From a bacterium HR17 (GTDB lineage: Bacteria > Armatimonadota > Fervidibacteria > Fervidibacterales > Fervidibacteraceae), in the NCBI GenBank assembly GCA_002898575.1, contig BEHT01000019.1, forward strand, positions 1-62,637: DNA of 62,637 nucleotides. The letters run 5' to 3'. The translations under genes and the position numbers were made by a program. The stretch's first letter is position 1; each line of letters starts with the position of its first letter. This document shows positions 33,377 through 41,273 of this stretch, piece by piece. The notes beneath the pieces are model-generated. The model had not been told where the DNA came from, did not search any database, and was given only the letters and a program-made list of their open reading frames with translations.

Positions 33377-34414
33377 ATGGCAGTGCAGGTGGCTGTCGTC
33401 GGTTTGGGGTTCATGGGCGTGACACATTACCGCAGTTACAAAAAAGTCAAAGGCGCTCGGGTCGTCGCGGTCTTCAGCCGTGACCCGAAGAAGTTAGCGG
33501 GCGATTGGCGCAGCGTGCGGGGCAACTTGCCGACCGAAACAGGCGGGCGGGAAGACTTAGGCGGCGTCAAGCGCTACGACGACTTGGACGCCGTCTTGCG
33601 TGACCCCGAAGTAGACTTGGTGGACATCTGTCTGCCGACCCATTTGCACGCGGAGGCGACCCTGAAAGCCTTGCAAGCGGGCAAGCATGTGCTCGTGGAA
33701 AAGCCCATCGCTTTGACCCTGCGGGACGCCGACAGGATGGTGGAGACAGCGCAAAAGGTCGGGCGCTTTTTGATGGTCGGGCAAGTGCTGCGCTTTTTCC
33801 CTGAATTTCGGCTGCTGAAGGACATGCAGGACAGCGGGCAATATGGACGGCTGAAGGGGCTGCATTTGAAGCGCGTCATCAGCAAGCCGACTTGGGCTGC
33901 CGACAATTGGTTTGCTGACCCGAAAAAGAGCGGCGGTCCCATCGTTGACCTGCACATCCATGACGCCGATTTCGTCGTGTTCCTGTTTGGCTTGCCTGAA
34001 AGTGTCTTCACGACGGGTTGGGTTGACCCGCAGCGGGACACACCTGAATACTTCGTGACGCAGTATCGGTTCGCCGACCGCGAGGTGACAGTCACGGCGA
34101 TGGGCGGCGATGCGGCGATGCCCAAGTGGGTCTTTGAGCACGGCTACGATGCGTTCTTTGAGCGGGCGACGGTGGAGTTCAACTCCCGTTGGGGCAAACC
34201 GCCATCGCTGTTCACGGAAGACGGCAAGCAGCGGGAAGTGCGCTTGAAAACCGTTGACGCCTTTGCGGCGGAGTTGCAATACGCTGTTGACTGTGTCCGC
34301 AAAAACGAGCCGCCCGTTTTGCTATCGGGGGAAAGCGCCCGCAACGCCTTGCTGTTGTGTCTGAAGGAAGCAGAGTCGCTGCGTAAGGGTAAACCCGTCA
34401 AGGTGACGGCATGA
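33377..34414 (+). CDS. Gfo/Idh/MocA family NAD(P)-dependent oxidoreductase
   Basis: The 345-residue protein starts at ATG 33377 behind TTGGAGGTG. The Rossmann motif VVGLGFMGVTHYRSYKKV is at about 6-23, and the family motif GKHVLVEKPIALTLRDAD is at about 108-125. The C-terminal beta-sheet domain includes GGPIVDLHIHDADFVVFLFG, which holds the usual catalytic His/Asp region. Such enzymes oxidise or epimerise sugars and inositols. The substrate is unknown. Nearby sugar transport and kinase genes suggest carbohydrate metabolism. Confidence 0.88.
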   Translation: MAVQVAVVGLGFMGVTHYRSYKKVKGARVVAVFSRDPKKLAGDWRSVRGNLPTETGGREDLGGVKRYDDLDAVLRDPEVDLVDICLPTHLHAEATLKALQAGKHVLVEKPIALTLRDADRMVETAQKVGRFLMVGQVLRFFPEFRLLKDMQDSGQYGRLKGLHLKRVISKPTWAADNWFADPKKSGGPIVDLHIHDADFVVFLFGLPESVFTTGWVDPQRDTPEYFVTQYRFADREVTVTAMGGDAAMPKWVFEHGYDAFFERATVEFNSRWGKPPSLFTEDGKQREVRLKTVDAFAAELQYAVDCVRKNEPPVLLSGESARNALLLCLKEAESLRKGKPVKVTA

Positions 34415-34428
34415 GGTGACTGTCCCCG

Positions 34429-35097
34429 ATGTCGGCTTCTCGACCCCAGCGATTGAACCTTTTGCGGCGCTACTTTTTGACAGGCTTGGCGGTGTTGGCA
34501 CCGTTGCTGTTGACGCTGTTCATCTTCGGCTACCTGCTCCAACTGGTGCACCGGTTAGTCGGTGTGCCGGTGGAGCGATTCCTTGCCGCCCAAATCGGCA
34601 AAGAGATGTCGGGTTGGGTCTCGGCGCTGGTAGGCGTCATTGTCGTCATGTTGTTGGTCTTGCTGGTGGGCACCGTCGCCTCAACGGTCGTCGGGCGCCG
34701 GTTGTTCGGCTACTGGGAGCGGGTGCTGTTGCAGCTGCCGCTGGTGCGCACCGTCTACGCACCTGCCAAGCAAATCGTGGAGTTTTTCGTCAACCCGTCC
34801 GCAATGCAATTTGGTGCGGTCGTCTTGGTGCGCTACCCACACCCAGATAGTTACGCCATCGGCTTTATCACGGGGCGAGATGTGGAACCCATCAACGCGG
34901 CGACAGGGCGGCGGTTGGTCAATGTCTTCGTCCCCTTCGCTCCGGTGCCCATGACGGGCACTTTGCTTCTGGTGCCAGAAGAGGAGGTGGTGCCCGTCGA
35001 CTTGAGCGTGGAAGAGGCGCTCAAAATGATCGTGTCTGGTGGCGTCGCGGCACCGACGAAGGGTGAAATCCCGTCTCAGACGACCGAGCGGTCCTGA
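34429..35097 (+). CDS. DUF502 family membrane protein
   Basis: The 222-residue protein has two membrane helices (about 15-40 and 60-85). DUF502 features follow: RLFGYWERVLLQLPLVRTVY, APAKQIVEFF, and a soluble domain with FVPFAPVPMTGTLLLVPEEE. The function of the family is unknown. Its 3' end overlaps the convergent Crp-family gene by 22 bases. Confidence 0.85.
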   Translation: MSASRPQRLNLLRRYFLTGLAVLAPLLLTLFIFGYLLQLVHRLVGVPVERFLAAQIGKEMSGWVSALVGVIVVMLLVLLVGTVASTVVGRRLFGYWERVLLQLPLVRTVYAPAKQIVEFFVNPSAMQFGAVVLVRYPHPDSYAIGFITGRDVEPINAATGRRLVNVFVPFAPVPMTGTLLLVPEEEVVPVDLSVEEALKMIVSGGVAAPTKGEIPSQTTERS

Positions 35098-35777
35098 CCG
35101 ATCGGCATCGCTTGGCTCAAGAGGGTTTTCAACGCCTCAGGTTTGGCGATTTCCCATCCTTCTTTGCCACGGCGAAGCACGCCTTCCCGTTGCAACTGAC
35201 TGACGATGCGGCTGGCGGTCTCCCGGGCTAATCCGCACCGTTTCGCCAACATGTTGACCGTCAACCACTTGGGTAGTTTACCTGAGCGGGCGTATTCCAA
35301 CAACGCCCAAGCGATGCGCTGTTGCGCGCTCAGCCACGCCATCCGCAGCACCAATTCGTCCGTTTCCCGCAGCCGCCGTGTCACCGTTAGCAACAGTTCC
35401 CACATGAGTTGAGGCGTGCGTTCCAGCAGCGGTAAAAAATCGGAGCGGCGAATAATCAGCATCTCGCCATCGCTCAGGGCGATAACATCCGCTGACCGCC
35501 CTTGACCGTCAATGAGGGCTAACTCCCCAAACACATCGCCTTCGCCCAAAATGTTGAGCAGAACTTCACGCCCTTCGTCGTCCACGCCGACCACTTCCAC
35601 CTGCCCGTGCAAAAGGACAAACATCGTTGTCCCAAGGTCGCCTTTGGAACACAACAGTTCGCCGGATGAGAATGTGTAGCGAACGGCGACTTGAGCGATG
35701 TGCCGCAAATATTGGAGCGGCATGTGTTGAAACAACGGCACCCGCTGCAAAGCGGCGAGGGTGTCAGTCGTCACCAT
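35076..35777 (-). CDS. Crp/Fnr-family transcription regulator
   Basis: The 233-residue protein has a cyclic-nucleotide-type beta barrel (about 15-130; GDLGTTMFVLLHGQVEVVGV, GEGDVFGELALIDGQGRSAD). A C-terminal winged helix (about 150-222) carries CGLARETASRIVSQLQREGV. The phosphate-binding cassette GELALIDGQGRSA resembles cAMP-binding forms, and no Fnr-type Cys cluster is present. Its regulon is not evident. It is divergent from the gene at 35874, so it may act on the 96-base shared intergenic region. Confidence 0.9.
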   Translation of the reverse strand: MVTTDTLAALQRVPLFQHMPLQYLRHIAQVAVRYTFSSGELLCSKGDLGTTMFVLLHGQVEVVGVDDEGREVLLNILGEGDVFGELALIDGQGRSADVIALSDGEMLIIRRSDFLPLLERTPQLMWELLLTVTRRLRETDELVLRMAWLSAQQRIAWALLEYARSGKLPKWLTVNMLAKRCGLARETASRIVSQLQREGVLRRGKEGWEIAKPEALKTLLSQAMPIGQDRSVV

Positions 35778-35873
35778 TTCGCTTCTCCCCCTTCAAAGCG
35801 GCGCCGTAAATGTGTCGGCAAAATTAGCGCGATACTTAATGGTGCCTACGCTGTTCTCCACACGGAGGCGAGC

Positions 35874-37499
35874 ATGAACGCCAAGACACGCACCGCACTC
35901 ATCATTTTAACAGTCCTGATCACATGGCTTCCTTACTTGTTCGGGTGGTTCATCACGCCGCCCGGCACCCGTTACTTTTGGCTCATCTATAACCCCGACG
36001 ACCAAAATGTCCACCTAATGTGGGCGCGTCAAGCGATGGAGGGCGCATGGCGGTTCTCTGACCTTTACACGACCGAACCGCACGCCGGTCTGTTCGTCCA
36101 CCTCTACGCCCTCGTCCTCGGTTGGTTCTGCCGTCTGACAGGGCTCTCCCTGCATCTCGCCTACCAGCTGTTTCGGACGCTCGTCGCCGCCTTTTTCCTT
36201 GCCGTCGCGTTGCGATGGGGCGACGAACTTCTACCCCACTCGCGTGCCCGCACCGCTTTTGCGGGGCTGGTCGCTTTCTCTTCGGGTGTGGGATGGTTAC
36301 CCGTCCTGCTTTGGTGGCAAGGGGGGCAACGACCGCCCGTCTTTTTCGTGGATGTCAGCCCTGAATTAATGATGCCCGAAGCCAACTCTTTCCTGTCGCT
36401 GACGGTCGCACCGTTAGCCGCCTTAGGCGTGGCGTTGGTGTTGACGGTGTTTTTGCACCTGCAAACCGTCTGCACTGCACCTGATTTGCGTGCCGCCGTT
36501 CGTTCCGCTGCCATCGCCGCTTGCAGCGGTGCTGTCCTTGCCAATATCCACACTTACGCTGCCATCCCGATGTTGCTGGCGATAGTGCTGTGGCAAGTGG
36601 GTGACGGCGTTCTCACGCGCTCGTGGCGATGGCGCCAACGGTTGACCATTGCGGTTGCGTGCGTGCCGTGTTTGCTTGTCATCGTCGTCCAAGCGGTTGT
36701 GTTTTCCCGCGATGTCGCCTTTGCGCAAAAGGCGGCGACGCCGACTTTGACGCCCCCTTGGTTTGTCTTGCTGGGTAGTTACGGGTTGGTGGTGGCGATG
36801 GCGTTTGCGGGTTTGCCTGTCGCATTGCGGCGGGTGCGCGACGGCGAACGGCAATGGCTGTTGCCTCTCAGCTGGTTGCTGGCGTTACTGATTGCCATCC
36901 ACTTGCCCGTCAGTTTCCAGCGCAAGATGATTGAAGGGCTGCATGTCGCCCTTTGTTGGCTGGCGGCGCTTGCGTGGGGCGCGTGGGCGCAACGGCACTC
37001 GTTGTTGCGGCATCGGTTGGCGTTGGTGACACTCATTGTCGCAACGGCACCGTCCCATATCGCTTTTTTCGCCCTCAACAGTCACTGGCTCATCCACAAC
37101 AACTTGTTGCCCGAACGGCGCTTACAGCCGCCTTACTACCTGACCGAGGGTCATTTGCGGTTGATGGCGTGGCTGGAACGCCACGCCCACCGCGACGACG
37201 CAGTGTTGTGCCATCCGATGCTGGGCAACTATTTGCCCGTGCTGACGGGGCGCAAAGTGTTCGTCGGGCATTGGGCGGAGACTTTGCGGTTCGCCGACAA
37301 ATTGCGAACCGCTGTGGCGATCTGGTCTGGAGCACTGCCAGCAGACCAAGCCCGCCAGCTCTTTCGCCGACACCGATTGCGTTACGCGTTGGAAACGGAG
37401 TTTGAACGGGGTGCGACCGGCGGTGCGACGGCATTGGCGAATTACGGTTCCGTTGTCTTCCAATTAGGCGACGATAAGGTGATACGATTGGGCTGGTAA
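35874..37499 (+). CDS. Polytopic membrane protein, possible lipid-linked-sugar glycosyltransferase
   Basis: I use the ATG at 35874, behind CGGAGGCG, giving 541 residues. The in-frame extension to 35691 would overlap the divergent Crp gene. About eleven to twelve membrane helices are spread along the chain. The first periplasmic loop has PDDQNVHLMWARQAMEG, a pattern with an Asp-Asp-like charged pair, as in GT-C enzymes. A soluble C-terminal domain (about 430-541) has HRDDAVLCHPMLGNYLPVLT. The GT-C class assignment is tentative. It precedes a flippase-like membrane protein. Confidence 0.6.
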   Translation: MNAKTRTALIILTVLITWLPYLFGWFITPPGTRYFWLIYNPDDQNVHLMWARQAMEGAWRFSDLYTTEPHAGLFVHLYALVLGWFCRLTGLSLHLAYQLFRTLVAAFFLAVALRWGDELLPHSRARTAFAGLVAFSSGVGWLPVLLWWQGGQRPPVFFVDVSPELMMPEANSFLSLTVAPLAALGVALVLTVFLHLQTVCTAPDLRAAVRSAAIAACSGAVLANIHTYAAIPMLLAIVLWQVGDGVLTRSWRWRQRLTIAVACVPCLLVIVVQAVVFSRDVAFAQKAATPTLTPPWFVLLGSYGLVVAMAFAGLPVALRRVRDGERQWLLPLSWLLALLIAIHLPVSFQRKMIEGLHVALCWLAALAWGAWAQRHSLLRHRLALVTLIVATAPSHIAFFALNSHWLIHNNLLPERRLQPPYYLTEGHLRLMAWLERHAHRDDAVLCHPMLGNYLPVLTGRKVFVGHWAETLRFADKLRTAVAIWSGALPADQARQLFRRHRLRYALETEFERGATGGATALANYGSVVFQLGDDKVIRLGW

Positions 37500-37599
37500 G
37501 GCAATCGCATGAAGTCCCGATACTGTCGCTCATCGCTGTTGTCCAACTCTTGTGGAAATTGTGCCTTTGGTCGTTGAAAAGCCCGATTCGTGGTGAAGC

Positions 37600-38580
37600 G
37601 TGTTGCGCAACAACGAATGGCTTATCAAAAGCGTCCGCGTGGCGATCACGATCGGTTTCACCGTCTTGGCGGTAAAAGCCGTCCGCTGGGACAAAATGGC
37701 GCTGGCGTTCCAGCACGCGTCCGCTGGCGCGGCGGCTGTCGCGGCGTTCATCTACGCACTGCTGCAATGTCTTTCGGCGACGCGGTGGTGGGCGATTGCC
37801 CGCGCTGCGCAGATGGCGTTGGCGTGGACTGACGCCGTTGCCGCGTTTTATGTCGGCATGTTTTTCAACCTGTTTTTGCCTGGCTTGGTCGGTGGGGATG
37901 CGGTGCGGGCGTTGTTGGTCGCTCGCAAAACGAACCACTCCACCGCTCACGCCTTCGGCATCGTTTACGCCGACCGCACCGTCGGGTTCATCGCCATGTT
38001 GCTCGTCGGGGCATGGGGCGCCGTCGCGTTGCACTTAACGCATCGTCAACTGGTATGGCAACCGCTGGTGTGGGGCGCCGTTTTTGCTGTCGGCGTGACC
38101 GCTGCGCTGGTCGTCTCGCTCAGCCTCCTCAGCCGATGGAGCACCCACATTTGGGCGCGACGCATCGGGCGTTTCGCCGACGGCATCGTCGCTTTCCTCG
38201 TCCGCCCTCAAACAGGCGGGGCAGTGTTCGCCATCGCGCTGGCATATCACCTGCTCTTGACCGCCACCTTGATGATGCTGGGCAAAGCCGCAGGCATTCA
38301 CGGGCAACCCTTTGCCGCTTACGCGATGGTCGTCGCCATCGCGACGGTCATCGGCTCGCTGCCGGTTTCGCTGCACGGGTTAGGCGTGCGGGAATTGGCA
38401 AGCGTGCAACTATGGGCGTTGCTTGGCATCCCAGCGGAAACGGCGATGCTGTGGGCGCTTTTGTGGCGCGTGATGGTGTGGCTCACAGCCTTGCCAGGTG
38501 GGCTCGTCTATTGGCTTTGGGCGGACAAAACTGTTTGGCAAGACATCCACGCCGTCGCTCAAAAATTGAAGGTCGCCTGA
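37600..38580 (+). CDS. Lysylphosphatidylglycerol synthase-type / AglD-like integral membrane protein
   Basis: The 326-residue protein starts at GTG 37600 and has eight or so membrane helices of the LPG_synthase_TM (UPF0104) type. Signatures are FYVGMFFNLFLPGLVGGDAV, ARKTNHSTAHAFGIVYADR and IGSLPVSLHGLGVRELA. Members move or modify lipid-linked sugars or amino acids. It lacks the aminoacyl-transferase domain. The preceding possible GT-C protein suggests a cell-surface glycosylation role (inference). Confidence 0.82.
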   Translation: MLRNNEWLIKSVRVAITIGFTVLAVKAVRWDKMALAFQHASAGAAAVAAFIYALLQCLSATRWWAIARAAQMALAWTDAVAAFYVGMFFNLFLPGLVGGDAVRALLVARKTNHSTAHAFGIVYADRTVGFIAMLLVGAWGAVALHLTHRQLVWQPLVWGAVFAVGVTAALVVSLSLLSRWSTHIWARRIGRFADGIVAFLVRPQTGGAVFAIALAYHLLLTATLMMLGKAAGIHGQPFAAYAMVVAIATVIGSLPVSLHGLGVRELASVQLWALLGIPAETAMLWALLWRVMVWLTALPGGLVYWLWADKTVWQDIHAVAQKLKVA

Positions 38581-38605
38581 CGGTCGCCCTTTAGCGATAT
38601 GCCTT

Positions 38606-41089
38606 TCATGTGCCCTTACGATGCCGCCACGCGTCTATCGCCACACTCAACAAAATCAACCCGCCTAAGGCAAAAGTGTCCCATTCGCCGGGCACCTGCA
38701 GAAAAGTCAGTGCCGAATGCAACACGCTAACAGCGAACGCACCTAACGCCGCACCGACGACCGATCCGGCACCGCCGAAAATGTTCACGCCCCCCAAAAC
38801 CGCTGCCGTGATGACCGCCAACTCAAACCCTTTGCCCGTTTCCGATTGGACGACAGGGAACCGCGCCGCATAGAGCAACGCCGCCAATCCCGTCAACGCA
38901 CCGCCCAAGACGAACACGCTGACGATGCGCTGCCGAACAGGCACGCCCGCGATCCACGCCGCTGTCATGTTGCTACCGATGGCGTAAAGGTCGCGTCCCC
39001 ACACTGTCTGCGAAAGAGCAAGCCCCAACAGCACTAACACGGCAGCCGCCACCCAAACGGGATTGGGCACGCCCATCACTTCCCCGATACCCAGCCACCG
39101 AAAACTGTCAGGCAACCCGATGACCCAATAGCCTTTGGTGAACACCAACATCATACCCCGCACGATGCCCAACATCCCCAGCGTCACGACGACCGACGAA
39201 ATAGCGAGGCGCGTCGTTAAGGCACCGTTGACCCAACCGATGCCGGCGCCCAACGCGACCGCGACGGCGAGGACCGACGGCAACGCCCATCCGCTTTTGG
39301 CAGCGTGTCCCGCAGCCATCGCGCACGCGCCCAACATGGAGCCGACGGACAAATCCAAGTTGCCCGAAACGATGACGGCGGTCATTGCACCCGCTGCCAG
39401 CAAAGTCGGCGCACTCTCTTGCACCAGCGTGAGCCAATGCTCCCCCGCCAGAAACGCAGGGTTACGCCAACCGACGAAACTTGCGACGGCGACGATAAAT
39501 AGCAGCAAACTCACTTCCCGTGACAACAACCACCGTCGCAACGGCGAATAGGCGTTGACCGCCATCGTTTGCGGTTCGGATACGGCGGCGACGGGGCGGA
39601 CGGTGTCCGATGCGAAGGCGGCGCGCAAGATGTCCTGCGGCGATGCGTCGGGTTCAAATTCACCGACGATGCGTCCCTGCCGCATCACGACGATGCGGTC
39701 GCTGAGCGCCTGCAACTCTTCCAATTCGCTGGAGATGAGCAGAATCCCTTTGCCTTGCGCCTTCAGGTCAGCCACGAGCCGGTGGATTTCGCTTTTGGTC
39801 GCGACATCAATGCCGTGGGTCGGCTCGTCCAAGATGAGCAATTGCGGTTCGGTTAGCAGCCATTTTGCCAGCGCGACCTTTTGCTGATTGCCCCCTGAAA
39901 GTTGCGCGACGGGTTGTTCCGGGCTTGTCGCCCGCACCCGCAAAGCCGCGACTTGCTTTTGTGCGACCGTGCGTTCGCCCCGTTCGTTCACGACACCGAA
40001 ACGGCTGAATTGGCGCAAGTTGGGTAACGCGATGTTTTCACGGATGCTGCGGGGCAATAGCAACCCCTGCCGCAGACGGTCTTCAGGCAAGTAAGCAAGT
40101 CCCGCTGCTAACGCCTCTTGCGGGTTGCGAAACCGCACGGGTTTGCCTTGCCATTCCACGACCCCCGATGCGATGGGACGCAACCCGACGAGGGCTTGCG
40201 CCAACTCGCTCCGCCCTGCTCCGACCAACCCAAACAGCCCGACAATTTCACCTGCCCGCACTTCCAAACACACGCCTTCAGCAAATGACGGGACACAAAC
40301 ATCGCCCAACCGCAGCAACAGTTTGCCCCGATGCGCCGAACGCGCCGCTGGAGAGAGCGATACGACAGGTCTGCCTGCCATCAAGGCGATAAGTTGCTCT
40401 CGTGTCGCTTCGGCTGCAGGCAGTGTCGCCACTTTTTCGCCGTCCCGCAAAACCGTGACGCGGTCGGCGAGTTCCAACACTTCGTCCAAGCGATGGCTGA
40501 CGAACAAAATGCTCACGCCTTGCCCCTTGAGTCGTCGCAGGATGGCGAACAAGCGTTCGGCTTCTGAACGGGATAGGGCTGCCGTCGGTTCGTCCAAGAC
40601 GAGCCAGCGCGCCTGCAGCGATAGCGCACGGGCAAGTGCGACGAGTTGCTGTTGAGCAGCGGACAAATTGCCGACGGGCGTATCTAGCGGCAGTGTCGCC
40701 CCCAATTCCGCCAACAGCGCCGCCGCTTGCTGGTGAGCGTATCGCCACCGCACAAGCCCCCCACGGGTCGGTAAATGCCCCAACAAGATGTTTTCGGTGA
40801 CCGACAGGTGGGGGCACAACATCGGCGTTTGGTGGATGACGACGATGCCATGTCGTTGGGCATCGCGCGGGTCGGTAAAGCGAACGGGCTTGCCGTCCAA
40901 CAGCACCGCACCGCTGTCGGGTGGGAAAACGCCACCCGCGATTTTGATGAGGGTGCTTTTGCCCGCGCCATTTTCGCCGACAAGGGCGTGAATTTCGCCC
41001 GCTGCCAATGTCAGCGTCACGCCCCTAAGCGCCTGAACGCCCGCGAAACTTTTGCCGATGTCTCGCAACTCCAATGTCCCTTTCGCCAT
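38606..41089 (-). CDS. Fused sugar ABC transporter: two ATPase domains plus permease (RbsA-RbsC type)
   Basis: This 827-residue protein joins a tandem ATPase to a permease. ATPase 1 (about 4-235) has GENGAGKST, LSAAQQQLVALARAL and LVLDEPTAALSRSE. ATPase 2 (about 255-495) has a degenerate Walker A, GLVGAGRSE, and LSGGNQQKVALAKWL, as usual for RbsA-like proteins. The permease (about 520-827) has VIVSGNLDLSVGSMLGA and ELAVITAAVLGGVNIFGGAG. I choose ATG 41089 over GTG 41098. RbsA and RbsC are normally separate. The permease at 30119-31075 would be its second channel subunit. No binding protein is nearby. Confidence 0.92.
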   Translation of the reverse strand: MAKGTLELRDIGKSFAGVQALRGVTLTLAAGEIHALVGENGAGKSTLIKIAGGVFPPDSGAVLLDGKPVRFTDPRDAQRHGIVVIHQTPMLCPHLSVTENILLGHLPTRGGLVRWRYAHQQAAALLAELGATLPLDTPVGNLSAAQQQLVALARALSLQARWLVLDEPTAALSRSEAERLFAILRRLKGQGVSILFVSHRLDEVLELADRVTVLRDGEKVATLPAAEATREQLIALMAGRPVVSLSPAARSAHRGKLLLRLGDVCVPSFAEGVCLEVRAGEIVGLFGLVGAGRSELAQALVGLRPIASGVVEWQGKPVRFRNPQEALAAGLAYLPEDRLRQGLLLPRSIRENIALPNLRQFSRFGVVNERGERTVAQKQVAALRVRATSPEQPVAQLSGGNQQKVALAKWLLTEPQLLILDEPTHGIDVATKSEIHRLVADLKAQGKGILLISSELEELQALSDRIVVMRQGRIVGEFEPDASPQDILRAAFASDTVRPVAAVSEPQTMAVNAYSPLRRWLLSREVSLLLFIVAVASFVGWRNPAFLAGEHWLTLVQESAPTLLAAGAMTAVIVSGNLDLSVGSMLGACAMAAGHAAKSGWALPSVLAVAVALGAGIGWVNGALTTRLAISSVVVTLGMLGIVRGMMLVFTKGYWVIGLPDSFRWLGIGEVMGVPNPVWVAAAVLVLLGLALSQTVWGRDLYAIGSNMTAAWIAGVPVRQRIVSVFVLGGALTGLAALLYAARFPVVQSETGKGFELAVITAAVLGGVNIFGGAGSVVGAALGAFAVSVLHSALTFLQVPGEWDTFALGGLILLSVAIDAWRHRKGT

Positions 41090-41273
41090 CGCTGTCACCG
41101 TTCACAGTCACCTGCCGTGCCGTCGCGGGGCGTAATCACCAGCAACTCTCGCGTCGCTGCCGTCGCCCCTTCGCACCCCAGTCGTCCCCGCCGAGCGGCG
41201 GGTAGGAAAGCGCCGGCATTTCCGCTTTGCTGTCACCATCGGTCACGCCAGCGGGGCGAGTTTCCTGCAGCGC

